From JAHBXC01 sp964350875 (GTDB lineage: Bacteria; Planctomycetota; Phycisphaerae; Phycisphaerales; UBA1924): DNA of 35,322 bases. The first letter of the stretch is position 1. Every line of letters starts with the position of its first letter. The position numbers and the translations under genes were made by a program. Below, one piece after another: positions 1 to 12,231 of this stretch. The DNA is taken from the NCBI GenBank assembly GCA_964350875.1, contig CAYGLT010000024.1, positions 1 to 35,322 of the forward strand, written 5' to 3'. The notes beneath the pieces are model-generated. The model made no database searches. It worked only from the letters and a program-made list of their open reading frames with translations, and was not told the origin of the DNA.

Positions 1-60
1 AAAACGACACGCGGCCCGGAGGAACTAGGTCCCACGGGCCGCCGATAGGCAGTGCGTGTC
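1..60 (-). terminator. Rho-independent-type terminator in the left repeat
   Basis: Read on the minus strand, an outer stem (60-54 with 12-6) encloses an inner GC stem (40-35 with 18-13). The outer stem is followed by one G and TTTT at 4-1. In the intact right copy the same structure lies just downstream of tRNA-Glu, so it is that gene's terminator. In the left copy it could stop transcripts leaving the minus-strand copper operon. The apical loop sequence differs from the right copy, while both stems are conserved. Confidence 0.55.
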
Positions 61-82
61 TCGAAGGGTAAGTGACCCCACG
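1..82. repeat. Left direct repeat (attL-like), partial tRNA-Glu 3' end
   Basis: Bases 1-19 and 35-82 are identical to 33480-33498 and 33515-33562. Only the apical part of a hairpin (20-34, against a 16-base block at 33499-33514) differs. Bases 73-82 reproduce the last 10 bases of the minus-strand tRNA-Glu gene (acceptor strand, discriminator and two T-stem bases); then the sequence diverges. No tRNA body follows, so this is a remnant junction and not a gene. Confidence 0.85.
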
Positions 83-217
83 CGAATAGCGTCCGGCGGA
101 GACGGGAAATGGCGGATGTGTCACCCTTTCGGACGGCCCAACGCGTCATAAGAGCCGTTATGCCAAATATTTGTGTCATGTCGCCCCCCGCGACCCAGAC
201 ACTCGCAGCCATGCCGC

Positions 218-2677
218 CTATTCAGGGGGTCGCAGGGCTCGATGCGATCGCGGATATTCGTTCTCTCCTTGGAGGACTGTTGACCCTGTGCGGAAATGGC
301 CCGCCCGGGTCACGAGCCGCAGGCGCAGCGCGTTCGCGATGACCGAGACCGAACTGAACGCCATCGCCGCGGCGGCGATCATCGGGCTGAGCAGCACGCC
401 GAAGATCGGGTACAGCACGCCCGCCGCGACCGGGACGCCCGCCGCGTTGTACACGAACGCGAAGAACAGATTCTGCCGGATGTTCCGCATCGTCGCACGG
501 CTGAGCCGGTGCGCCCGCACGATCCCGTTGAGATCCCCCCCCACCAGCGTGATCGCCGCGCTCTCGATCGCAACGCCGGCCCCGGTGCCCATCGCGACGC
601 CGACGTCGGCCTGCGCGAGCGCCGGCGCGTCGTTGACGCCGTCGCCCGCCATCGCGACCGTCCGCCCCTCCGCCTGGAGCGCGCGGATCTTCTCGGCCTT
701 CTGCTCCGGCAGCACTTCCGCGTGCACCTGATCGATGTCGAGTTGCTTCGCGATCGCGTCCGCCGTGGTCCGGTTGTCGCCGGTGAGCATGACGACCGTC
801 AGCCCGCGCGCGTGCAACGCACGGATCGCGTCGCGGGTGGTCTTCTTGATGGGGTCGGCGACCGCCAGCAGCGCCGCGAGTTCGCCATCGATCGACGCGA
901 ACATGGCGGTCCCGCCCTCGCGACGGCGCGTCTCCGCGGCTTCGGCGAGCGCCCCCACCTCGACTCCCTCGTCCTCCATCATGCGCGGCGAGCCGATCGC
1001 GACGCGCGATCCCTCGACGGTCGCAACTATCCCCTTGCCCGTCACACTCTCGAACGAAGACGCGTCGAATCGATCGCCGGTCCGTTCCTCGAGCCCCTCG
1101 ACGATCGCCTCGGCGAGCGGGTGCTCGCTCCCGCGCTCGGCGGCGGCCAACAGCGCGAGCACGCGCGCCTCCTCGCCCCCGCCCACGACGCGTGCCTCCA
1201 CCAGTTTCGGCCGCCCTTCCGTGAGCGTGCCCGTCTTGTCGACCACCACGGTGTCGACCGACTCGAACTTCTCCAGCGCCGCGGCGTTCTTGATGAGCAC
1301 GCCCTGTTTCGCGCCTTGACCGGCCGCAACCATGATCGACATCGGCGTCGCGAGCCCCAGCGCGCACGGGCACGCGATGATAAGCACCGACACCGCCGCG
1401 ACGAGCGCGTAACCCAGCGATGGCGACGGCCCCACGATGAGCCAGACGACGAACGCGGCCACCGCGATCGCCACCACCGCGGGCACGAACCACGCGGAGA
1501 CGGCGTCAGCGAGCCGCTGGATCGGCGCACGGGATCGCTGGGCGTCGGCGACCATCTGCACGATCTGCGCGAGCGTCGTCTCCGAGCCGGTGCGGCTCAC
1601 GCGCAGCACGAACGAGCCGGTCTTGTTGACGGTCCCGCCCGTCACCGCGTCGCCGGCGCGTTTCTCGACGGGGATCGGCTCGCCCGTCAGCATGGACTCA
1701 TCGACTGCGCTTCGGCCCTCGACGACCTCGCCGTCGATCGGGATCTTGTCGCCGGGACGCACGCGAACGCGATCGCCCGGCGCGAGCCGCTCGACCGGAA
1801 CGTCCTCGTCGACGCCGTCCTCACGGATGCGCCGCGCGAAGGGCGGCGCCAGTTCGAGCAGTTCCCGGATCGCGCTCCCCGTGCGCCGTCGCGCACGCAA
1901 TTCCATCACCTGCCCGAGCAGCACCAGCGTCACGATCACCGCCGCGGCCTCGAAGTACACGGGCACGCGCCCGGACTCCTCGCGCAATCCCGCCGGGAAC
2001 AGGCCGGGCGCGATGGTGGCGACCACGCTGAACACATACGCGATCGACACGCCGATCGAGATGAGCGTCCACATGTTGGGCGAAAGCGCCCTGATCGAAC
2101 GCACGCCGCGCACGAAGAAGGGCCACGCGCCCCAGAGAACGACCGGTGTCGCGAGCGCCAACTCCATCCACTGCGAGAGAGCCGGGCTGACCACGCGATG
2201 GAACGGGTGATCGAAGAGCATGTTGCCCATCACATAGAAAAGCAGCGGCGCCGAGAGCAGCGCGCTCACCCAGAATCGCCGGGTCATGTCGCGGAGCTCG
2301 GAGTCGTCCTGCTCGGCAGTTGCGTCGAGCGGTTCGAGGGCCATGCCGCAGATCGGACAGTCCCCGGGGCCGATCTGCCGGACCTCGGGGTGCATCGGGC
2401 AGGTATAGATCGCGTCCTTCGGCCCGTCGTGCGTCTTCCCCCCGCCGGAGCCGTGCTTGTGCGAGCAGCAGTCCGCGTGACCCTCGTGGTTCTCGGCCGC
2501 CGGCTCGTCGGGGACGTACCGCGACGGGTTCGCGTGGAAATCACGCACACAGCGCTCGCTGCAGAAAAAGTAGTCCTTGCCGCGGTGGTTGATGACCGCG
2601 ACTTCCTCGCCGCGCGTCACCCGCATGCCGCAGACCGGGTCGCGATCGACGCCCGCGTCGCCGTGCTCGTGGTTCAT
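218..2677 (-). CDS. copA: Copper-translocating P1B-type ATPase with YHS and HMBD N-terminal domains
   Basis: Exports Cu(I) (or Ag(I)) across the inner membrane at the cost of ATP. The N-terminus has a YHS-type unit (DPVCGM, later FFCSERC) and then a heavy-metal-binding domain (YTCPMHPEV...CPICGM). The P-type core follows: actuator motif TGEP, transmembrane metal site CPC, phosphorylation motif DKTGTLT, SEHPLAEAI, and hinge GDGVNDAP. The product is about 819 aa. The ATG at 2677 is chosen because AAAGGAG lies 8 bases upstream; an in-frame ATG at 2707 overlaps the DUF305 stop but lacks a comparable site. It is the last gene of the minus-strand copper array. The protein runs about 30 residues past the usual end of the family, and this tail lies close to the island edge, so the native stop may have been lost. 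Copper is inferred from CPC and the neighbours. Confidence 0.95.
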   Translation of the reverse strand: MNHEHGDAGVDRDPVCGMRVTRGEEVAVINHRGKDYFFCSERCVRDFHANPSRYVPDEPAAENHEGHADCCSHKHGSGGGKTHDGPKDAIYTCPMHPEVRQIGPGDCPICGMALEPLDATAEQDDSELRDMTRRFWVSALLSAPLLFYVMGNMLFDHPFHRVVSPALSQWMELALATPVVLWGAWPFFVRGVRSIRALSPNMWTLISIGVSIAYVFSVVATIAPGLFPAGLREESGRVPVYFEAAAVIVTLVLLGQVMELRARRRTGSAIRELLELAPPFARRIREDGVDEDVPVERLAPGDRVRVRPGDKIPIDGEVVEGRSAVDESMLTGEPIPVEKRAGDAVTGGTVNKTGSFVLRVSRTGSETTLAQIVQMVADAQRSRAPIQRLADAVSAWFVPAVVAIAVAAFVVWLIVGPSPSLGYALVAAVSVLIIACPCALGLATPMSIMVAAGQGAKQGVLIKNAAALEKFESVDTVVVDKTGTLTEGRPKLVEARVVGGGEEARVLALLAAAERGSEHPLAEAIVEGLEERTGDRFDASSFESVTGKGIVATVEGSRVAIGSPRMMEDEGVEVGALAEAAETRRREGGTAMFASIDGELAALLAVADPIKKTTRDAIRALHARGLTVVMLTGDNRTTADAIAKQLDIDQVHAEVLPEQKAEKIRALQAEGRTVAMAGDGVNDAPALAQADVGVAMGTGAGVAIESAAITLVGGDLNGIVRAHRLSRATMRNIRQNLFFAFVYNAAGVPVAAGVLYPIFGVLLSPMIAAAAMAFSSVSVIANALRLRLVTRAGHFRTGSTVLQGENEYPRSHRALRPPE

Positions 2678-2703
2678 CGACTCTGCTCCTTTGTGGCCGG
2701 AGT

Positions 2704-3255
2704 TCATTCGGGCGTTCCCTTGAACTCGGGGACCGGGCGGCTCTCCGCCTCGGCCTCGGTCGTGGCAACGCCGTTCTGCCTGATGTCACGGATGAGCCAT
2801 TCCATCTCTTTGATCTCGCGGCGCTGCGCTTCGATGATCTCGTCGGCGAGTTTGCGCACGCGAGGGTCTTCGATGCGGGCCCGCTCGCTCGTGAGAATCG
2901 CGATCGAGTGGTGCGGGATCATGCCCTCCATGTAGTCCGTGTCGCTGACGGTGATCTGGCTTCGGACAAGGGCGACGCCGCCGCCGAGCAGGAGCAGTGC
3001 GACCACGATGACCCCGGCGTTCTTCGCCTTGTCCTTGTACATCCCCAGCATGAAGAGCAGCATCACAATGATCATGCCGCCGCCCATGATGAGCGTCATG
3101 AACAGACGCGTCTCGCTGAACCAGGCGTGGTCGAGGATCTGGTACGAGTGCAGGTACATCAGGAAGAACATCACGACCATGGATGTCGCGATCATCGCGG
3201 CGAAGCGGAGGTACTTCCCGTTGGAGTTGTGGTCCTGGTGTGAGTGTCGCTCCAT
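2704..3255 (-). CDS. DUF305-domain membrane protein
   Basis: A protein of 183 aa. An N-terminal His-containing stretch is followed by about three hydrophobic segments (roughly residues 17-35, 50-70 and 78-97). The DUF305 part follows with the family signature MIPHHSIAI (about residue 111), then a charged helix ending in EFKGTPE. DUF305 proteins are often encoded in copper-resistance loci and are thought to bind metal or contribute to copper tolerance at the membrane; a biochemical role is not established. The ATG at 3255 has AAAGGAAAG just upstream. Its stop overlaps an upstream in-frame ATG of the following copA (ATGA). It lies 68 bases after the multicopper oxidase and is probably co-transcribed with it. 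Confidence 0.85.
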   Translation of the reverse strand: MERHSHQDHNSNGKYLRFAAMIATSMVVMFFLMYLHSYQILDHAWFSETRLFMTLIMGGGMIIVMLLFMLGMYKDKAKNAGVIVVALLLLGGGVALVRSQITVSDTDYMEGMIPHHSIAILTSERARIEDPRVRKLADEIIEAQRREIKEMEWLIRDIRQNGVATTEAEAESRPVPEFKGTPE

Positions 3256-3323
3256 CTGCTTTCCTTTCTGTTGGCGTTGCGGCGTTTCGGTTCACGCGGG
3301 GATCGGTCCGCTGCGCATCGCGT

Positions 3324-4589
3324 TCACGCTTTGCGCGCCACCGAACCCTCAGGGAAGCGGTACCAGCCCGGGTCTTCGTACGAAGAGAGGTCGTCGCGCA
3401 CCTTGAGCACGGTGAACATCCCTCCCATCTCGATGTTCCCGAACTGCCCCTCGCCCATCATCATGGGGAGCGTGTTGCGCGGCCCGGGCATGTGCCGGGC
3501 CATATCCTGCATCTCGGCCATGCCGTGCTCGCCCATCGCCATGTAGCCGGGCAGCATCGATCGGATCTTCGCTTCGAGACCCGACTGATCGACGCCCGCG
3601 GTGTTGGCGATGTCGTGCGCCATCGCGTTCATGGTGTGGTGGGACATATGGCAATGGAGCGCCCAGTCGCCGGGGTTGTCGGCGATGAACTCGACATCGC
3701 GCGTCGTGCCGACCGGCACGAGCACGGTCGTTTCGGGCCACTGCCCGGCCTCGGCGATCTGCCCGCCGTCGGTGGCGACGACCCTCCACGCGTGGCCATG
3801 GACGTGGATCGGATGGTTCCACATGCTGAGGTTGCCGAGCCGCACGCGCACGCGATCGCCCGTGCGCGCCACGAGGTGCTCCGTTCCCGGGAACACGCGG
3901 CTGTTGAAGGTCCACATGTTGAAATCGACCATCACCGAGGGGTCGGGCCGGTATGTGCCCGGATGCACCGCCCAGTTGTGCAGCATGATCGCGAAGTCCC
4001 GGTCGATCGGCCGCTCGCGCGCCTCGCGCGGGTGGACGATGAAGAACCCCATCATGCCGAACGCCATCTGGGTCATCTCGTCGGCGTGCGGGTGGTACAT
4101 GAATGTCCCGTGCTGCTCGGGGATGGTGAACTCGTAGACCCAGGTCTCGCCGGGCTGGATGCCGGGTTGGGTGAGGCCCGCGACGCCGTCCATCCCGCAC
4201 GGGATGAACAGCCCGTGCCAGTGGATGCTCGTGTGCTCCTTCAGGCGGTTGGTCACGAAGAGTCGCACGCGGTCGCCCTGAACGACCTCGATCGTTGGGC
4301 CGGGCGTCTGCCCGTTGTAGCCCCAGCACTTGACCGTCATCCCTTCGGCGAACTCGCGCTCCAGCGGCTCGGCGACGAGGTGGAACTCCTTGACGCCGTC
4401 GCGCAGGCGATAGGGCATGGTCGCGCCGTTGGGCGTGATGACGGGCGTGAAGCCCAAGCCCTGCGACTGAGGCGCGCCAGGCTTGGGCCGCGCGATCGGC
4501 GGGGTTTCCTGGGCGCTGGCGCGCCGCACGAGCATCGCCCCGGCGCCGGCGGCGAGGCTGCCCGCGAGGAAGGAGCGTCTATTGAGCAT
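3324..4589 (-). CDS. Tat-exported multicopper oxidase (cuproxidase type)
   Basis: Probably oxidises periplasmic Cu(I) to the less toxic Cu(II). The protein has 421 aa. It starts with a twin-arginine signal (RRSFLAG, then an Ala/Gly-rich segment ending ASA). All four copper-ligand blocks of the family are present: HWHG (about residue 121), HPHAD (about 165), HPIHVHGH (about 258), and the Cys-containing HCHMSHH block (about 311). The C-terminal part is Met/His-rich (MAMGEHGMAEM, LPMMMG), as in copper-resistance oxidases, and may capture Cu(I). The ATG at 4589 shares its A with the stop codon of the upstream outer-membrane factor (TGATG), so translation is likely coupled. A longer open frame upstream runs through the neighbouring gene and is not real coding. 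Confidence 0.93.
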   Translation of the reverse strand: MLNRRSFLAGSLAAGAGAMLVRRASAQETPPIARPKPGAPQSQGLGFTPVITPNGATMPYRLRDGVKEFHLVAEPLEREFAEGMTVKCWGYNGQTPGPTIEVVQGDRVRLFVTNRLKEHTSIHWHGLFIPCGMDGVAGLTQPGIQPGETWVYEFTIPEQHGTFMYHPHADEMTQMAFGMMGFFIVHPREARERPIDRDFAIMLHNWAVHPGTYRPDPSVMVDFNMWTFNSRVFPGTEHLVARTGDRVRVRLGNLSMWNHPIHVHGHAWRVVATDGGQIAEAGQWPETTVLVPVGTTRDVEFIADNPGDWALHCHMSHHTMNAMAHDIANTAGVDQSGLEAKIRSMLPGYMAMGEHGMAEMQDMARHMPGPRNTLPMMMGEGQFGNIEMGGMFTVLKVRDDLSSYEDPGWYRFPEGSVARKA

Positions 4590-6025
4590 CAGTGGCCTCC
4601 GTGGTTGTGGTGGTTGACGGGAGATTCGGGCGTCGGCGTGCGCGGCGCGGGCGACGGTTCTGGGAGGGGCAGACGCCCCCCGACCGCGCGCTCCAGCTCG
4701 GCGCGCGTCGCCCAGTAGGCGCGGAGGTCGTCGAGATATGCGCGGTACGCGTCGATCTCTTCGCGCTTGGCCGCGAGCAGATCGAAGGTGTCGACGAGCA
4801 TGAAGTTGTACTGCTCCTGGGTGAGGCGGGTGATGCGCTCGCGCAGGGGCAGGATCGTGTCGCGATAGTGCTCGACCTCGTATCGCATCGCGTAGAGGCG
4901 GTCGCGCAGGCGCCTCACATCGGAGCGGATCTCGATGGCGAGGGCTTCCAGCCGGCTCTCGGCGCCGAGGAGTTCTGCATCGAGCGCGGCGATCTCGCTC
5001 TGACGCTGGTTGAAAAGCGGGAGCTCCACGGCGATCTCGGGGCCGTACACCCACTGGCCGTCGGTGTCCCGCGACGCGAATCCGCCCACCTCGGCGGTGA
5101 GGAGATAGCGCCAGTCACGCTGGAGACCCGCCGCCTTCGCGACGGCCTCCACATTCAACGCCGCGGCGGTCAGGTCCAGCCGCTGGCGCACCGCGAGCGA
5201 TTCAAGCTCGGAGAGGTCGGGCTCCGACTCGGGCAACTCCGCCAAGCGATCCACGATCGACCACTCGGTCTGTTCTCCCCAGAGGCCGAGCTGCACATTG
5301 AACCGCTCGCGTCGATCGGCGATCTCGACGAGGCCGCGCGCGTATTCCAGCCTCGCTTGCTCGGCGAGCGACTCCTGATTGGCGAGGGCGAGGTCGCTCA
5401 AGTTCCCCGCCGCGTGCAGCCGGCGCGCGAACTCGGCCGATGCTTCCGCGGCCGCGGCGATCTCGCGGAGCATGTCGCCGGTGTGCTCTGCGGCCTGAAG
5501 GTCCAGGAACACCGCGCGGGTCTGGGCGGCCGTGTCGACCACATGATCGGCGACCTCCAGCGTCACGGCGTCCAGCCGGAGACCGGCGATCTCCTTGCGC
5601 GCGGGCATCAGGAGCACGCGCAGGAGATTCAGGGTCAGCCCGAAGTCGAGGTTCGTTTTGCTGGGCGGCCTGTCGGGGAAACCGACTCCGACGATAAGCG
5701 AGGGGTTCTCAAGGAGTCCCGCTTCGACGAAATCCGCCTGCGCAAGGCCCAGCCGCGCGTACTCGGCGCGAAGCCGTCGGTTGTTGAGCAGCGCGATCGC
5801 CACCGCCCGTTCCTGATCGATGGGCTCTTCGAGCAGCGTTGACACCCGGTCGCGGATCACCGCCTTCGCGTCGGCGGTCAGCGGCCACGCCGTCTCGGTC
5901 CCGACGCGATCGACGGCCGTCTCCTGGACGGAGCCGAACGACGCGTCGATGGGGATGACGCCGCAGCCTCCGAGCAGGAGAGCGAGCGACACAACGCCTG
6001 GAGCGATCATCACGCGGGGATTCAT
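4589..6025 (-). CDS. TolC-family outer-membrane factor lipoprotein
   Basis: A protein of 478 aa with a lipoprotein signal (hydrophobic stretch, then LGGCG near residue 21). It is followed by the long helical repeats typical of outer-membrane efflux proteins, with many Leu/Ala/Glu/Arg heptads and paired halves. Such proteins form the trimeric exit duct of RND pumps. It is distinct from the cusC product at 14254-15702. Here it is embedded with the multicopper oxidase and copA rather than with an adaptor and pump, so it may serve as an alternative duct for the CusBA system or another pump. It overlaps the preceding lipoprotein gene by ATGA and the oxidase gene by one base. Confidence 0.88.
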   Translation of the reverse strand: MNPRVMIAPGVVSLALLLGGCGVIPIDASFGSVQETAVDRVGTETAWPLTADAKAVIRDRVSTLLEEPIDQERAVAIALLNNRRLRAEYARLGLAQADFVEAGLLENPSLIVGVGFPDRPPSKTNLDFGLTLNLLRVLLMPARKEIAGLRLDAVTLEVADHVVDTAAQTRAVFLDLQAAEHTGDMLREIAAAAEASAEFARRLHAAGNLSDLALANQESLAEQARLEYARGLVEIADRRERFNVQLGLWGEQTEWSIVDRLAELPESEPDLSELESLAVRQRLDLTAAALNVEAVAKAAGLQRDWRYLLTAEVGGFASRDTDGQWVYGPEIAVELPLFNQRQSEIAALDAELLGAESRLEALAIEIRSDVRRLRDRLYAMRYEVEHYRDTILPLRERITRLTQEQYNFMLVDTFDLLAAKREEIDAYRAYLDDLRAYWATRAELERAVGGRLPLPEPSPAPRTPTPESPVNHHNHGGH

Positions 6026-6399
6026 CGCGGCCCTCCCTCATGCGACCCGTGCGGCCGCGTCATGGTCGTGGGCGTGAGGGCCATGCCGCATTTCGGGCAC
6101 GCACCGGGTCGGTCCGCGCGAACCTCCGGGTGCATCGGGCAGGTGTACGCCGTCAGCCCCTCTTCGGATTGGGGTTCAACGCCCTGCGTCTCGTGCGCCC
6201 CGTGCGTCACGGGAGTGGCCCCCTGCGCGCCGGCGGATTCGACCGCGACAGCGAACGGATTCGGAGGCGGGGTGAACGGGACCGCGTCGCTCTGGCTCGA
6301 CGCGGGGTGACCCGGCCCGGGCGCGGCCACATCGCGTGTTTGTGCGCACCCGCTCAGCACGAGGAGCACGCCGACGGCGGCGAGGGTGCTCGTCCTCAT
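6022..6399 (-). CDS. Small lipoprotein with heavy-metal-binding domain
   Basis: A protein of 125 aa. The start at 6399 (MRTSTLAAVG) gives a clean lipoprotein signal with lipobox LSGC; an in-frame ATG further upstream would spoil the signal. A Pro/Ala/His-rich linker leads to a C-terminal heavy-metal-binding domain, YTCPMHPEV with CPKCGMAL, the same module found in CopA and CusB here. It is probably a periplasmic metal carrier or buffer tethered to a membrane; this is inferred from domain and location. It is the first gene of a sub-cluster (lipoprotein, OMF, oxidase, DUF305, copA) and has a candidate promoter at 6449-6478. Confidence 0.85.
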   Translation of the reverse strand: MRTSTLAAVGVLLVLSGCAQTRDVAAPGPGHPASSQSDAVPFTPPPNPFAVAVESAGAQGATPVTHGAHETQGVEPQSEEGLTAYTCPMHPEVRADRPGACPKCGMALTPTTMTRPHGSHEGGPR

Positions 6400-6448
6400 C
6401 GCGCTGTCCGATCGATTGTCATGCGTCCCCCTGTTCGTGATATGGATC

Positions 6449-6478
6449 ATCATGTCACCTGTCATGAATGTGTGTCAA
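6449..6478 (-). promoter_or_regulatory. Candidate sigma-70-type promoter for the lipoprotein-copA sub-operon
   Basis: On the minus strand, TTGACA (6478-6473) is followed after 18 bases by CATGAT (6454-6449). This lies in a 132-base gap, the largest in the array downstream of cusA. The -35 is a perfect consensus and the -10 matches at four of six positions. Promoter consensus in this lineage is not well established, so this is a prediction. Confidence 0.4.
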
Positions 6479-6531
6479 TGCTTTCTGCGGCCGTCTCGGC
6501 GTGGATAGCTGCGCCGGGGCCCGCGCGTCAG

Positions 6532-7419
6532 TCACCACGCGTAGTGGTCGATCCCGTACACGAGCGAGCCGCCGAAGAATCCGGTCGCCGCAACGAGCCC
6601 GGCGACAACGAACAGCGCCACCCGGTAGCGCGTCCGGGCGCGCGCATCCCGCGGCGTTCGCGCGCCTGCGACCAGCAGCGCGAGCGTGAGCAGCCCGAGC
6701 ACCGCGACGCCCGTTCCGAGCCAGCGGTGGGTTGCGAGCACCCAATCATCATCCAGGACCGCAAACCCCCCGTTGAGCCACCCCAGCGCCGCTGCGGCCA
6801 CGGCGCCGAACGCCGCGACCCAGACGCAGAATGACGCCGCGTGCCTGAACATTTCCCGCCCCGTCAGGACGAGCATGATCTCCGCGAGCGCCGCGCCGAG
6901 AAAGAACGCGATGGGTATGTCGGTGGCAGGCGGATGAAACTCGCCGATCCATGTGAGGATGCGAGGAGAAGCGTCGTTGTGATCGTGGTCGTGGGTCGCT
7001 GCAACCGCTCCCTCGATCGCCGCGTCGTGCCCTCCCGAGTGCTCGACGGGCGCGGGCTCGTCATCGTGCGCCGCACCGGTCGGATCGGACTTGCCGTGCG
7101 GATGTCCTTCTCCTTCAGGAGAGTCGAACGCCGCCGTCTGTGCGCGAGGGAGATTGGCGATATACGCCTCGGGGTCCGCATCGAATTTGGCGAGGCACCT
7201 CCGGCAGCACAGCCCGACATCGACTCCCCGGTATGTCGTTGTGAATCGGGGATCGATCGCTTCTCCTGCCATCACCGGGCAGGTGGGGTTGATCGGTCCG
7301 GCGTCCGCCCCGGGAGTCTCCGGGGCGGACGCACGCGCCGATGGTGTTCGCGCGAGACTCGCCCCGATCAGTGTGATCGCGAGAGCCGGAATGAACACGC
7401 AACGCAGCCAACGGTTCAT
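6532..7419 (-). CDS. Secreted CP...CCxxC metal-binding unit fused to a DUF2231-like membrane domain
   Basis: A protein of 295 aa. A signal peptide (residues 1 to about 30) precedes a Cys unit, TCPVMAGEAIDP then VGLCCRRCLAKF, matching the repeated unit of the next gene upstream. A long Asp/His-rich linker (HDHDHND) follows. The C-terminal half has four hydrophobic segments, beginning at DIPIAFFLGAALAE and ending GIDHYAW, resembling DUF2231 membrane proteins. It probably binds copper in the periplasm and hands it to or senses it at the membrane; no catalytic role can be named. The ATG at 7419 has GAGGAGA 6 bases upstream. It is 25 bases downstream of the four-unit protein and surely in the same operon. 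Confidence 0.8.
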   Translation of the reverse strand: MNRWLRCVFIPALAITLIGASLARTPSARASAPETPGADAGPINPTCPVMAGEAIDPRFTTTYRGVDVGLCCRRCLAKFDADPEAYIANLPRAQTAAFDSPEGEGHPHGKSDPTGAAHDDEPAPVEHSGGHDAAIEGAVAATHDHDHNDASPRILTWIGEFHPPATDIPIAFFLGAALAEIMLVLTGREMFRHAASFCVWVAAFGAVAAAALGWLNGGFAVLDDDWVLATHRWLGTGVAVLGLLTLALLVAGARTPRDARARTRYRVALFVVAGLVAATGFFGGSLVYGIDHYAW

Positions 7420-7444
7420 GGGCGAGTCTCCTCTCGTTCGGGCA

Positions 7445-8388
7445 TCAGTGATCGCCGTGGTGATCGGCGTGCGGCGAGTTTCCGCTTGGCGCGCGATCGC
7501 CCTTCGCCCGCCACGCCTCATCGATCAGCGCGATGTGCTTGACCGGATCGGCCTTCACCTTGCTCTCGCATCCCGCGCAGCAGAACCGGAGCAAGCGACC
7601 GGCGAGGACCATCTCGGCGGGCTCGCCCATGGAGCCCAGCCTGCCGCCGAGAACCACGCAAGTATCGAGCGGGTAGTCCTTGCGCTGGGCGTTCGCGGTC
7701 GCCTCGTCGAGTTTCGCGATGAACTTCGCCGGATCGGCGCTGAACTGGCGCTCGCACATCTTGCAGCACAGCCGGACGAGCCGGTTGCCGTAGACGAGGT
7801 TTGTGGCGATGTCCGCGCCGCCCTCGGTGAGCGGCTCGCCCGACACGATGCAGACTTCGGTGGGGTAGAACGGGAGTTGATCGCGGACGATCCACTCGTC
7901 GATCTTCTTGAAGAAGCCCGCCTGGTCGGCCTCGAACTCCTTGACGCAGCCCTTGCAGCACAGCCGAACTTCGCGGCCGTTGTAGGTCTTCACGATGGGC
8001 GCGCCCATCGAGCCGAGCGGTTCACCCGAGACAGGGCAGGTGTCGAGCGTATAGGGCTCCGTCCAGGCCTTGGCCCCTGCAACAACCGGGGCGGCCGCGT
8101 GTTCCTGGCCGGGCTCTTGTTTGGCGAGCGCCAACGCGACGAACTCGTCCTTGCGAGCCCCTTCCCACGCGAGGAATTCCTCGCCGCAGCCCGGGCAGCA
8201 CAGGCCGATGGTGTTGCCCTTGTACTCGACGGTTCCCGCCGAAGGCACGATCGGCTCCTTGCCGATGGGACACATGGCGTTGACGGGTGTCGCAGCGTCC
8301 TGCGCATGGGACCTGGCGTCATCGCGCTGGGCCATGGTGAGCGAAGTCGAAACTGCGAGGCATACACAGGCGATCAGGAATGCAGATT

Positions 8389-8392
<4 letters not shown>
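7445..8392 (-). CDS. Exported protein with four tandem CP...CCxxC (YHS/TRASH-like) metal-binding units
   Basis: A protein of 315 aa with an N-terminal signal peptide (cleavage near residue 21). Four Cys units follow with near-identical layout: C41/C65-C66-C69, C119/C145-C146-C149, C181/C209-C210-C213, and C245/C271-C272-C275. Each has CP or C, then a Gly-rich turn, a short hydrophobic strand, CCxxC and an acidic/aromatic helix (KEFEAD, RQFSAD). The C-terminus is His-rich (HADHHGDH). The layout resembles YHS/TRASH metal-binding modules. A periplasmic copper sponge or chaperone for CusCBA is likely but inferred. The ATG overlaps the cusA stop (ATGA). The second pair of units is slightly divergent (CIVSGEP, CVVLGGR), so their first ligand context differs. 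Confidence 0.88.

Positions 8393-12223
<3,831 letters not shown>

Positions 12224-12231
<8 letters not shown>

Noticed and set aside
73..90. Second tRNA gene at the left edge
   Set aside because: Only the last 10 bases of tRNA-Glu are present; the T arm and everything 5' of it are missing.
296..2935. Very long plus-strand open frame over copA
   Set aside because: Antisense shadow of the P-type ATPase and DUF305 genes: composition is Arg/His-rich, with no family features; the minus-strand genes carry all catalytic motifs.
5440..5697. Short ORFs inside the outer-membrane factor and other metal genes
   Set aside because: Overlap better supported genes in other frames with Arg/Pro/Ser-rich shadow composition.
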